From: Diplolepis rosae
Lineage: Eukaryota > Arthropoda > Insecta > Hymenoptera > Diplolepididae
Assembly: GCA_030998225.1 (NCBI GenBank)
Contig: JAPYXD010000755.1
Location: forward strand, 3,397,501 to 3,461,500
Reading direction: 5' to 3'
Length of the DNA: 64,000 nucleotides
A program made the position numbers and the translations under genes. This document shows, piece by piece, positions 11,797 to 23,051 of this stretch (positions within the stretch are counted from its first letter, which is position 1; the number at the start of each line of letters is the position of its first letter). A model generated the notes under the pieces. It was not told the origin of the DNA, searched no databases, and saw nothing but the letters and a program-made list of their open reading frames with translations.

Positions 11797-13014
11797 TAGC
11801 GTGGTCCAAAATGGCGTCTTTTGAATAAATGCAAACGATCCCCCCAAAAAGTTTCGAAATCCAAAAAAATAAAGGTCCTATTTTTTCTTTTTTCAAAATT
11901 TCGATTTTATATGGTGCCTGTTGGGACTTGAAATTTGCATGGGAAAATGCATGGGAAAAAGTCACTTTTCGGTATTTTTCAAATAATTGTTCAGGGTTAG
12001 GGAAAAGTTGACATCAGAGTTATAAGGCTTCTGGAGTACTTTCCAACGAAGAATTTGACGTATCATACATATGGAAATCATTACTATAGGTCTATTGGAA
12101 TGTTTACAAATGTTTTTTAGTTAATTTCCATTTATTTAAATAAATTCTATTTGTTTAAATAATATGTTCTTCTATAAAATTCGTTTTAAATCTGTTCTCC
12201 GAGATCAGAATGGCAGTTTATAATCTGAAAGTAACTTTATTTACTTCTTTATTTATTTATTAATTTCTTTCTATTGTTTAAACAATTAATTATTATTAAT
12301 TTTCTACTTTTTTGCAATTTATGGTAAAAAAGTCAGCTTTTCTTGTGATAAAACTATATATTTTAATTTCAAGGTATCGTCTATACATTATGTAATAAAT
12401 CCTAAATTGTGGTTTTTTGTAATAAACATATATATACATTAAATAAATAAAGTTACTTTCAGATAAGAAACTGCCATTCCGTTCTCAGAGAACAGATTTA
12501 AAACGAATTTTATAGAAGAACATATTATTTAAACAAATAGAATTTATTTAAATAAATGGAAATTAACTAGAAAACATTTGTAAACATTCCAGCAGACCCT
12601 ATAGTAATGATTTCCGAAAAAAGGAGAATAAACTGCTTAAAAGAGTCAATTTCCTGAAGAATGTACATTTTTCGATTTAAGGGTAGTTTTCAGGGCATCG
12701 TGGGGTGTGTTAGGGGCGTCAAATCCATATGTATGATAGGTCAAATTCTTCGTTGGAAAGTACTCTAGAAGCCTTATGACTTTAATGTCAACTTTTCCCT
12801 AACTCTGAACAATTATTCGAGAAATACCAAAAAGTGACTTTTTCCCATGCATTTTCCCATACAAATTTCAAGTCCCAACAGGCGACATATAAAATCAAAA
12901 TTTGGAGAAAAGAAAAAATAGGACCTTTATTTTTATGGATTTCGAAACTTTTTGACGGGATCGTTTGCATCTAGCATCAAAAAAATTTTTGCAATGCATT
13001 TTTGGACCACCCTA
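11797..13014. mobile_element. Foldback DNA element with 8-bp TSD
   Basis: The element starts TAGCGTGGTCC and ends GGACCACCCTA and is flanked by GTCACCAT on both sides (11789-11796 and 13015-13022). Almost the whole element is a long inverted repeat: about 11820-12260 pairs with 12450-12975, the right arm holding an extra ~100-bp block around 12615-12730. An 8-bp duplication and this terminus fit hAT- or P-like MITEs, but no transposase is present. The 60-codon frames in the two arms (11829-12011 plus, 12788-12970 minus) are mirror images of the repeat, not genes. Confidence 0.85.
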
Positions 13015-13022
13015 GTCACCAT

Positions 13023-13308
13023 TGATTACGATCATTGGGTAAGGCAAAGTTCGAAGTGCTTGTGATTATATTGATTATAACTTTAATTTTAACTCTGTTA
13101 AGGAACAGAATATTTTTAATTGCAAAAAAAAATTGTCCAAGGAGTTGTACTCAAGTTAACTTGTCCAATATAATGAAAAATATTGGAATAACCATTGCTA
13201 TAAACAAATTTGTTTAATTGTTATAAACAATTTATAAATAAATAAAATAAATTATTTTAGTTTACATAGAGAGCACATGTAGTTGGTAAAGAAAAATATT
13301 TTATTATT
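13023..13308 (+). other. Element G, region where gag would lie
   Basis: AT-rich sequence between the foldback and the first pol-like frame. I see no gag, zinc knuckle or protease active site. The pol frame starts inside what should be the end of the protease, so gag and most of the protease are deleted in this copy. Confidence 0.6.
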
Positions 13309-15168
13309 TTGAGAAATTTATTATTAAAAAGAGTTTTTCAAGATAATAGTGTAAATATAAACTATACTTCAAAATGCTTAGAAATTGAGAACCACTGTTA
13401 TCCTTCTAAAGCTTCCAATACATTTACTATTCCAGCTCGAACAGTTACAACATTTTATGTTAATATAAAAAATACAGAAAAGAGTGAAGGGTATGTACCT
13501 CGATTACATATCCAAGATGGCGTCTACGTAGTTGACGCAGTTGTAAAAAATCACAAGGGAAAAGCTTATTTAAAATTTGCGAATACACATGAAATACCAA
13601 TAACATTATCCGTCCCAATAGTTAATTTAGAATATTTTGAAGAACAAGAATGTTATAAACAAATTGAAAAGTTACATAATTTTAAACAATCAAATAACGA
13701 AGATTTATCAAGTAAAATATTAAATAACTTTTTAAGAACTGACAATTCTCTAATTAACTCGTGCAAAATTCATAATGTAACAGACGAAGACACAGTAGAA
13801 TGTATTAAAAAACTTCTTCGATTAGACCATTTAAATCAAGATAAATATGAAGATGTAGAAAAATTAATTAAAAATAATGCAGACAGATTTAAAATCCCAG
13901 GAGAACCACTTGAAGCTACTAATGTATTACAACATTCAATTCCTATTGTAGATGACGCTCCAATTATTTCAAGACAATATAGATTTCCCCCAGTTCACGA
14001 GGAAGAAATTACAAGACAAGTAGATGAATTATTAAAAAATAAAATAATAAAGCCCTCACAATCACCATATAACACTCCAGTGTGGATAGTTCCTAAAAAA
14101 CCTGATTCTCAAGGAAAAATAAAATGGAGAATGGTTCTTGATTTTCGTAAATTAAATGAAAAAAAAATTTGCGATTCGTATCCTCTACCCAATATAAACG
14201 ATATACTTGATTCTCTAGGATCAGCAAAATATTTTTCAGAGTTTGATTTAGCTACCGGTTTTCACCATATAAAAATGGACCTAAAAGACTTGCATAAAAC
14301 CGCGTTTTCTAGACCTCACGGTCGTTACGAATTCGATAGAATGCCTTTCGCTTCAAAAACTGTACCAGCCACATTTCAGAGATTAATGGATTTAACATTA
14401 ACTGGATTAATCGGAACGCAACTTTTTATATATCTTGATGACACAGTTATATATGTAAAAACTCTAGAAGAGCACGAAATTAAATTTAATAATTAGGTAG
14501 AAAGACTTAGAAAAGCAAATCTTCACTTACAACCAGACAAATGCGAATTTTAACGACCCGAAGTAGGATATTTAGGTCATATAATTGATAAAAATGGAGT
14601 ACGTCCAGATCTAAAAAAGATAATAGCTGTAAAAAACTTTCCAGTCCCAAAAACACAGAAAAATGTTAAACAATTTTTAGGCTTAGCTGGATATTATAGA
14701 CGATTTATTGATGGATTTTCAAAAATTGCAAGTCCTTTAAATCAACTTCTGAAAAAAGATATACCTTTTAATTGGACAGAAAAACAACAAGCAGCTTTCG
14801 ATATTTTAATAGCAAAATTATGTGAAGAACCACTTTCACAACGACCTGATTTTTCTCAACCTTTTATACTCACAACAGGTGCCTCCGGATTTGCAATAGG
14901 AGGTATTTTATCACAAGGTAAAATAGGTAAAGATAAGCCAATAGCATATGCTTCACGTAGTCTAAGTGAAACTGAGAAAAAATATGATACATATGAGAAA
15001 GAAGCCCTTGCTATAATAATTTGTGTAACTCATTTTCGTCCTTATTTGTATTGAAGAAAATTTACTTTGGTAACTGATCACAAACCTCTAGTTTGGTTCC
15101 AAAATTCTAACAATTCAACAAGGAGAAATCAAAATAGTTACAAGTTGATGACAATGCAACTTTCATGA
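13309..15168 (+). pseudogene. Element G pol, part 1: reverse transcriptase and RNase H
   Basis: Gypsy-type Pol starting just after the protease core. The first ~120 residues are the post-protease segment (TIPARTVTTFYVN). RT follows: LDFRKLNEK, SYPLPNINDIL, the first catalytic Asp in FDLATGFHHI, and YLDD with both Asp codons at 14437-14442. Connection and RNase H continue in frame to about 15168. In-frame stops lie at 14494-14496, 14551-14553 and 15052-15054. The first RNase H catalytic Asp is replaced by Gly (codon 14878-14880). The RNase H ends early. The start codon of the longest frame is TTG inside the element, not a true initiator. Non-functional, but the family assignment is secure. Confidence 0.92.
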
Positions 15169-15260
15169 CTTCTCAAGAAAAAACGTTTTCCAAGAAAACG
15201 TTTACATGAAATAAACAAGAAAACGCTGAAAATGAGATAAAACCTTCAAAACGAAGAGAT

Positions 15261-17748
15261 TTGAATCCAGGAATCGCACCAGACGACGTTCATCATTTCA
15301 GCGAAATTCCGGAAGCCCAAATTATAAATATTGACTCAAAAATTCCAGCATATTTTCAGGAACTTCTTAGTGAAGAATTATTTAGTGAGATTGGTAAGAA
15401 TATTTTAAAATACACAAATTTATTCAAAAATATGGCTTCAAGACTGATTTTTATGGCAACATTTTTATTAAGTTTAATGTTTTCCAAAAAATACGAAAAT
15501 TTACCATGGAAAACTATTACTACAAGAGCTCAAACGAGAATAGAGCAAGAAAAAGCAAAAAATTTGAATCATAATGAAACTCAAGAAAAATTAGACGAAA
15601 ATTTTTCTTCTGAACCTCTTGTGAAAAAATCACGAGGTACGCCAAGAAAAATCTACTTACAAATTTGAAAAATATTCCCTCTCAAACAAAAAGAAAGAGA
15701 GGTAGGCCAAGAAAACAAATATTTTAAAATGAATTACCAGAAATAAATATGCAAAAAGAAAGCCGAACAAAAGTAGAAGCAGATTCCGACTCTGATCCTG
15801 ATTATTTAAATTATATGAAACAAACTCAAGCAAAAATCAAAAAGAAGAATGCCAAGAAGCCAAAAAGTATTAACGGATTTGAAAGCGAAGAAAGTGAAAA
15901 TTATTTTTCAACCTCAGAAGATGAAATCAACGACATTGAAACCTCACACGAAGAAAATGATGGAGAAAATTATGAAGAAAATTTGGAAGAGAATTTCGAA
16001 GATGATCTTGAAGACAATTTCAAAAAGAATTTCTAACAGAATTTTGAAAAAATTTTGAAGACAATCTTGAGGAAAATTTTGAAGAGAAGTTTGAAGAAAA
16101 CCAAGAAGAAAAATTGGAAGAAGAATTTGAAGAGCTTTATTTTGAAGAAAATTTGAAATTAAAACGAAGATCTCAAATAAATTCTGGAAAAAACGATGAT
16201 AATCATTATAATTATAATCATCTACCCCCCGAACCTCCACCAATGAATTCTCAAACAGAAAAAATTATAACGAGGAAAAATTTTGTTGAGTGTCACGATC
16301 AATTAACTATGCGAAAAGATAATTATGCATATTTTGTTACAACAAATGGAACTCCTCGCGACAACGGATCAAAAACTTTAGAAAAACGTGAAACTTTACC
16401 AAAATTTAAAAATTTACAAAAGGGAATAGCAAAAGAAACTAAAAAAGGAAACTACTACTATTTTGCGCTTCCAATTGAAGAAGAAACTGTGGACAATTTA
16501 TCAGAAAATTTAAATAATATAAAATTACCAATTCACTCATTACATGAATTATCTCAGAAATTTAAATTACGATCAATTAGTATTTCAAAAACTTCCAGAA
16601 TTAATCATATACCTTGGGAAGAAGTGAAATCAATTTTCGATTCATTTTTTTCAAATTCAACTACAAAAATTATAGTTTGCAATGGAATAACGCAATATCC
16701 AACAAAGGAACAACGAACTCATTTAATTGAAGAAGGTCATTCTTCAGCATTAGGAGGCCATAAAGGCGTCACAATAACTTATAGTCGAATTCGCCAAAAA
16801 TTTTTTGGGAAAATATGAAAGTAGACATTCAAAAATATATTCAAGGCTGTTTACAATGTCAACAGAAAATATTAATCACAGTCAAAACAAAAAATCCTAT
16901 GGTAATCACTGACATACCCACTATTGCTTTTGAAAAAATATCAATGGACATTGTTGGTCCACTACCTGAAACAAAATGTGGTAACTTAAATATTCTAACG
17001 ATACAAGACAATTTTACCAAATATTCTTTAGCAATACCTCTTCCTAATCACCAAGCTAGTACGATAGCAGATGCTTTCGTGAAAAAATTTATTTGCATAT
17101 TTGGATCGCTAAAAGGAGTACTAACGGACCAAGGCAGAGATTTTTTAAGTAACCTATTAAAAAGATTGGAAAAACGTTTTAGAATTAAACAATTTCGTAC
17201 CACAGCCTTTCACCCTCAATCAAACGGATCATGAGAACGTTCACATCATGTTTTAGGAGAATATCTCAAACAATTTGTTGCAAAGAATTCAGAATGGGAT
17301 GATTGGCTTAAACTAAGCAATGTTCTCGTATAATACTAGTTTACATGAAGGCACAAAATGCACACCCTATGAATTGGTTTTTGGTAAACTAGCTCGTGAA
17401 CCTTCCAGCGAACCTTTATCACAAAAAGAAAAATTACAAACGTATGATGATTATTTAATTAATTTCGTAACACAACTACACGAAATACGAACACAAGCAA
17501 GAGAGAACCTTATTTCAGCAAAAGAAAAATCGAAATTATATCATGATAAAAAAATAAATCCTTAAGAAGTAAAAATTGGATTTTTATTAAAAGGAGGTAA
17601 AATTGAAAAACTTGACAGCCATTATACAGGGCCTTATGAAATATTGGAAGCGTTAGGAAAAGGGAATGTGAAAATAAGCTATATAGGCAAACCTACTGTA
17701 GTTCACATTAATAGACTAAAACGCTCACATGTGCAAGTACAAAATTAA
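15261..17748 (+). pseudogene. Element G pol, part 2: acidic linker and integrase
   Basis: A long linker follows RNase H. It includes an AT-hook-like KRKRGRPRKQI at 15686-15718 and an acidic low-complexity tract from GAAGAAAATTT-type tandem repeats (about 15950-16165). Integrase then follows: the HHCC domain (GHSSALGGHKG near 16735, then GCLQCQQK near 16845) and the DDE core with Asp at 16946-16948 and 17127-17129 and Glu at 17235-17237 (DD35E spacing). The C-terminal domain (PYELVFGKLA, then YTGPYEI) ends at TAA 17746-17748. Breaks: frame changes in the linker and at about 16800, TGA at 17232-17234 directly before the catalytic Glu, a frameshift at about 17312 and TAA at 17563-17565. Confidence 0.9.
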
Positions 17749-17947
17749 TAAAAATGAAACAAAATATCTTTACTTTGATTATAAAAAAAATATGTATATA
17801 CATATATCTATACATATACTAGTTAAATAAAGATATAGAAATTTTATTTTGTCCACAAATAGTAAAAATATAAAAAATAAAAAATTTTCTACGAAAATAT
17901 ATGTTTTATATATGAAATAAAAAAAATATATATACAACAAAATTAAA

Positions 17948-18265
17948 ATGAAATTTCAGACATTAAACATTATTCCGGATATAATGGAACCAATTCATCG
18001 CAAACGCATAAATGATCTAATTGATATAGTTCCCTGTTTTATCGACATGGTAGCTCTCTGGCCATATTTAATTCAAACTGGAATTTTTAACCAAGACGAC
18101 TGTAATATCCCAACATGGAGCAGAAACCTAAACAATCCAGATATAATAAAAGACATTTTTTCAACAATCAAAACAAGAGGACCGGACGCATACAAAAATT
18201 TAATTCTCAGTTTACGGCTATCAAATCACAATTTCATAGCCGACATGTTGGATATAATGAACTAG
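17948..18265 (+). CDS. CARD-like domain protein (accessory ORF of element G)
   Basis: A 105-residue ORF, open from ATG to TAG, 200 nt after pol and 119 nt before the glycoprotein ATG. From about residue 13 it reads as a six-helix CARD: a basic first helix, a hydrophobic core (ALWPYLIQTGIFNQDDCNI), and the hallmark segment TIKTRGPDAYKNLILSLRL at residues about 73-91, with the RGP-A-(Y/F) pattern typical of initiator-caspase and adaptor CARDs. Nothing else is attached, so it would be a CARD-only protein. In known families such proteins bind CARDs of caspases or adaptors and modulate apoptosis. Here that role is inference. No signal peptide or membrane segment. It is undisturbed although its neighbours are broken, but at this length that could be chance. 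Alternative: another death-fold domain. Confidence 0.68.
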   Translation: MKFQTLNIIPDIMEPIHRKRINDLIDIVPCFIDMVALWPYLIQTGIFNQDDCNIPTWSRNLNNPDIIKDIFSTIKTRGPDAYKNLILSLRLSNHNFIADMLDIMN

Positions 18266-18368
18266 GAACGCAAACGAAAAAAAGGAAATCAATAACTTCA
18301 AAAATATACATATGTAAAGATAAAACATTTTTCTATTCTTATATTACAAAGCAAGCTGCTAATTAGAA

Positions 18369-18384
18369 CCTCCTTTTTCCAGAG
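18369..18384 (+). promoter_or_regulatory. Splice acceptor-like site before glycoprotein ATG
   Basis: CCTCCTTTTTCCAG (18369-18382) followed by AG and then the ATG at 18385. A polypyrimidine tract plus CAG directly upstream of the start fits a spliced subgenomic mRNA, as known for errantivirus env. Confidence 0.5.
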
Positions 18385-20413
18385 ATGGGATTACGAGGCT
18401 TCCTTTTGGCACTGCTCACTTGCAACATTAACTATATAACATAAGTCTACGCCATCATAGGATTCGACTGCGGTTCAAATCAATCAAATATTACGACATT
18501 ATCTTTACTAGAGGCAGGAGAATGTGATCTGCCTCGATCTCAAGTACATGTTGAAAGAACTTATATACAAATTTTACAATTAACTGGATTTTCAAATACA
18601 AAAGTAATACGATGCAAAATAGAAATTCGACGCGCCATCTCTCATTGTGGTATGCATTCTCTCAGTTCCATGGTTGCAAATGGCCACAGTGAATATATAC
18701 ATGATGTTACACGAGATCAATGTAATCAAATGCACACAATAGGAACATTTTCAATAACCCCTTCTCTTCAGATATCAAAGTTAAAAGTAAATGAAACTTC
18801 ATTTCAAAGCGTTTCTTTAGCAGGTTCTGTAACACCTATTGGAGACTCCACTGGTACACAATTTTATGACCCATACGGAACCTGGAATAATGTGGTAGTC
18901 CAAGCAATATTCAAAATAACTTTACAAGAACATTACGCAACTATTCATTTAAATTCAAATAAAATTCAATTAGGATCTGGAATAACATGCATACTTTCAG
19001 ACACATTCTATACAGACGTAGAATATGGACAAACATTCTGGGATACGCTACCTAATGACGTATGTAATTTTAACAAATATGAAACTATTTATGAAGGTCC
19101 AGCAAATAAAACATATGACAACACGACAGACAATTCTGAAACTTTTTATTCTTGAACGAATAAAGATATAACTTTCGTACTATCTGAAAAAACAAGAAAA
19201 CCAGTTTGCAGTTACGTTTTAATACAAACCGAACATCCAAAATTATTAATCTTTGAAACCAGACCTAGAAATTCATTTTTAGAAAATAAACATTTAGATG
19301 TTCAAAATATGGACATTTTTACATACGTTAACTCTAAATTTACATATGTGGAACGACATATACGCACTGAAGTAAATAGACTTTATCACGATGTTCTTAC
19401 TGAGCGATGCATACTTGAACAGCAAGTTTTTAGGAGTACATTAACCTTAGCAACCCAATCACGAGACGAATTTGCATATCATTTAATGAAAGGCCCAGGA
19501 TATATGTCAGTAATTGCAGGAGAAGTAGTACATATTTTAAAATGTATAACGGTTGAAATAAAATATCGCAAAACTGAAGAATGTTATCTACAACTACCAA
19601 TATTTAGAGGAAATCAATCCTTTTTCCTTTCTCCACGGACTCATATATTAGCAAAATTCGGTATCCAAACAAATTGCAATTTTTTCCTTCCACCAATGTA
19701 CCTTTTTGGAGAAACCTGGTACAAATTACTTCCAAATCCTGTCGAATCCATAGCACCAACTAGAGTTAAACCTCTCACAAAAGCAACCTGGAAATACACA
19801 AATCCTTCATCCTTAGCAACAAGTGGCATTTATTCTCAATCTAATCTTGATAAACTGCGAGATCATATTATGTTTCCAGCAGAAAAACCAATGATTCTAA
19901 ATTCTTTAGCTAGAGAAATAACAGGACATCCAACTATTAATCAAGGAATATCATTAACGAATTTATTTAATGAAGATGTAATTGATAAAATTGCTGAATC
20001 CGCATGGGGTAGATTTTGGACAATTTTTACAAGTTTTGGAACTACTAGTGCAGGCTTAATAGAATTAATAATAATAATTAGAGGGATTAAATTGATAGCG
20101 GATACAATTATTCATGGATATGCACTACACAGATTATTTGCATGGTCTCCATCTACTAGGCGCCTTCTGGGATTCAGTCACTAACCTCTTATTACACTTA
20201 GGTACCCGTCGACCTTCTGGACCTCCTGCTGAGAGTCATCAAGAACTGCTAACAGCTTCAGCGCTACAAAGCTCGAAAGAGGCACCTAAAAGTTCATCGT
20301 ATTACGCAAATACTACTTCAGGTAAAGATGACAATAATACAAACACAACTCTTTATCCTCACTCTGAATTAAAAGAAGAACTTAGTAGAACCCACTACTC
20401 TATCCAAATCTAA
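18385..20413 (+). pseudogene. Chuvirus-type glycoprotein (first envelope gene of element G)
   Basis: An envelope glycoprotein resembling those of chuviruses (Jingchuvirales), which are known to be captured by arthropod retroelements. It starts at ATG 18385 with a hydrophobic signal sequence (GFLLALLTC). The ectodomain has paired Cys and the motifs GFDCGSN, RAISHCGMHS, DPYGTWNNVVVQ and LYEG-like YEGPANK. A membrane segment near 20040-20130 (LIELIIIIRGIKLIADTII) is followed by a cytoplasmic tail. Breaks: TAA at 18442-18444, TGA at 19153-19155 and a one-base frameshift at about 20150, after which the tail continues in another frame (LHLLGAFWDSVTNLLLHLG) to TAA at 20411-20413. About 676 codons in all, a plausible full length. 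It lies between the CARD and dsRBD ORFs. Confidence 0.72.
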
Positions 20414-20423
20414 CATCTTCAGA
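20408..20423 (+). promoter_or_regulatory. Splice acceptor-like site before dsRBD ORF
   Basis: AACATCTTCAG ends at 20422, one base before the ATG at 20424. Same arrangement as upstream of the glycoprotein and zinc ORFs. Confidence 0.42.
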
Positions 20424-21780
20424 ATGTCGCATGTTCCTTTTACAACCTTACTAAACAAAATTATTCAACAAAGAGGAGATCCACCCCTGATTTATGAGAT
20501 ACTCATTGAACAAACCAATAATAATGAATGTCTATTTCACGTTAATTTACAATATAAAAATCTAATAATAATGAATAGTGGCAAAGATAAAGAAAATGTA
20601 AAGCAAAAGGTAGCACAAAATTTATATAATGCCTTAATTAATGAATCAAAGGAAACAAATCTAAACGTCCAACCAAATTCTTTTGGTAAAAATTGCAAAA
20701 CATTAAATGAAATTTGCACTCAAAATAAATTTGAGTATCCAAAATATACAGTATTACGAATAAAAACCTCATCAAAAGACTCAACATACATAGCAATTTG
20801 TTTCATTAACAGCATTAAACAAATAGGAATAGCAAACTCAATAAAAACAGCTAAGGATTTTGCTGCCATAAAAGTTATTAATTTTCTTTCGCATAAAGAT
20901 TAGAAATGTGAAGTAAGTTTGATAAACTCACTAGAACATTTGCATGTAACAATTCAAGAATCATCTATAAACGATCCAAAACCTTCAACGAGTAGCCAAA
21001 TAACAAAACCTATTACTTCAAATAACAATCGTGATAAAAATACAAATTCATATAAAATGGAAAAAAATAATAATCATACATCATCTTCCTCTACAAAAAG
21101 CTTTAAAAAATGTTTTAAATGCGGATATAGACCTCCCAACCAATACAATAAATTCTAATATAAACATTCCATATCGATTCAGGAAATCAACTGCAATGGA
21201 GCATTACTACGACGAGCCTACACACGTAGCAACTTACCATAAAAATATATACAGAACAGACTCCATGGGATTTTTAAATCATGTAGAAATTTTAAGAAAC
21301 TTCACGATAAAATATGGACTGCTGTTACCGTAATATGCAGTCTATTCTGATCCGAATTCGAAAACAAACTCATTTTTACTTGCACTAATTAATATAAATG
21401 AACATTTGGTTATACTTGCCGGTCGTACTAGCGAATTAGCAGAAAATAGAGCAGCATTAAAATGATTGTTACTACTAATGAGATCAGACGATCTCTGCGA
21501 CGAAAAATTTTATAATAATGATGATAAAAAAATGCAAAAACCCAAAAATCAAAGCATTCAAACCGATTCAAGACCAAAATTAATACCATGGGAAAATTCC
21601 TGTAGATTTTGTAACACTCAAATGCATGCTACAAAAGAGTGCCGTAGACGAAATATTTTCAAAGTAGACAAATCAACCAATTTCCCGCTCCAGTTCCACC
21701 AAGAAACTCCTCAACATTTAGTAGACTTTTTTCCCCTCTTGCTCCAAAAAACTTCTAGACCTAAATCCAACCAAATGTAA
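20424..21780 (+). pseudogene. Triple dsRNA-binding-domain protein with CCHC knuckle
   Basis: The intact first part (20424-20903, 159 residues) contains two dsRBMs. The first is residues about 7-71 (LLNKIIQQRGDPPLIYEIL, later ENVKQKVAQNLYNALI). The second is residues about 91-157 (LNEICTQNKFEYPKYTVLR, ending TAKDFAAIKVINFL). TAG at 20901-20903 is followed in frame by a Ser/Asn-rich linker. After a frameshift at about 21120-21150, a third dsRBM is readable (EILRNFTIKYGLLLP to ENRAALK) with stops at 21331-21333 and 21463-21465. A canonical CCHC knuckle, CRFCNTQMHATKEC, lies at 21601-21642. The architecture resembles triple-dsRBD RNAi cofactors. In viruses, dsRBD proteins commonly hide dsRNA from Dicer, so an RNAi-suppressor role is inferred, not shown. 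Confidence 0.78.
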
Positions 21781-21804
21781 ACATCCTATTTTATCCAATA
21801 TTAA

Positions 21805-21839
21805 TTCTACTTTTCTTTTTCAGCCTTCCGAGAAGCCTA
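21805..21839 (+). promoter_or_regulatory. Splice acceptor-like site before F-type env
   Basis: TTCTACTTTTCTTTTTCAG ends at 21823, 16 nt before the ATG at 21840. A strong polypyrimidine tract and CAG, consistent with a spliced env message. Confidence 0.5.
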
Positions 21840-23051
21840 ATGAATTTCCTTAATCAACTGGCATCCAGAGTGTATTTAATTTTAATTCCACTCCTTTTCT
21901 CCAAAGCAGAAAAATACTTTATAGACTCACAATTTTCTCATTCTTCAGGGATTTATTTTGAACCAATTTTAAAAGTTCGTCTTTTTTCTGAAAAATGTCA
22001 TTTTATATCTTATATCGATCAGTGTGTCCAGATTTGACACGCGAACGTTACGCACACAACGCCAACAGCAGTACGTACGTGAGAATGGTTGCGCCAGGGC
22101 AGGTCAGCCTCTAATGTATTGGGTGTCCCCGTAGGATAGTTCATTTGAACGGATATGCGCGGCGCTAGTTGTAGGAAGCGTATGGAGTGCGACAAGGGAA
22201 CGGCTTCGTATGAGTTCCGCCATTGTTGTATACAAGTGTATACAAGTATCAACAATTCGTACGCGATTGCGCTTTTTAATCATTTAAAATGAAGTCGAAG
22301 TACGAAATGCAGTGTACGGTTAGTGGGTGTACGTATAAAAGGGATCAGAAGAACAATGTGTCGATTCATCGGTTTCCGAAGAAAGAAAATAATGGACAAC
22401 GATGGATAGAAGCATGCGCAAATCCCTACTTGTCGAGGTAACAATACCTCCAAGTATTGGAAAGAAAATATTTTGTTTGTCATCGACATTTCGATGAACA
22501 ATGTTTTTACCAGAAGAGGAATGGCGTTTTTCTTTTAAAGTACGGTTCGGTTCCAACGTTAAATTTATTGTCGGGTAGTGATGTGTCAAAGTGTCAAAGT
22601 GATGTGAACATTAAACCGGCGACTGTTTCTTCCCCATCAGAATTTGAAATTTTGATCCCCCAAGTAGAAAAACCTGGAGAAGGCACACGAGACTTTGGAG
22701 AAAGTAGCGTGCAGTTTGTTCACGTAAGTAGCAATATTTTTAATTTCATACGATGTTGTATATAATTTCAAACCTTTCGACTCTGATCAGAGTCCTCATT
22801 AGAGATCTTTATTTCTTAAATTGTAAGTACAATAAATAAAATAATATACATATGAGCCCTATTTGAGATACCTAAACTAAAAAACTAGTCTATACACTAC
22901 CGGTAAAAATTATTTATTCACCTGCTGTTTTAGCTATTCTTAAAGTGTCTTAATTTTTATAGTAACAAGTTTGAAGTTTCTTTTCCCATGATAGTGTTAC
23001 GTCACAAGTACGCAAATATACTTACTTTGATCGAAGATTCCTCGTTTTAAG

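Noticed and set aside
11829..12970. Two matching 60-residue ORFs as a gene pair
   Set aside because: They are mirror images in the arms of the foldback; most differences between arms change residues.
13035..13217. Short ORF as a gag remnant
   Set aside because: Hydrophobic Ile/Leu-rich random-looking frame with no capsid or knuckle feature.
18115..18366. Second ORF overlapping the CARD-like ORF
   Set aside because: Shifted frame, Lys/Asn-rich composition, no domain; shadow of the CARD frame.
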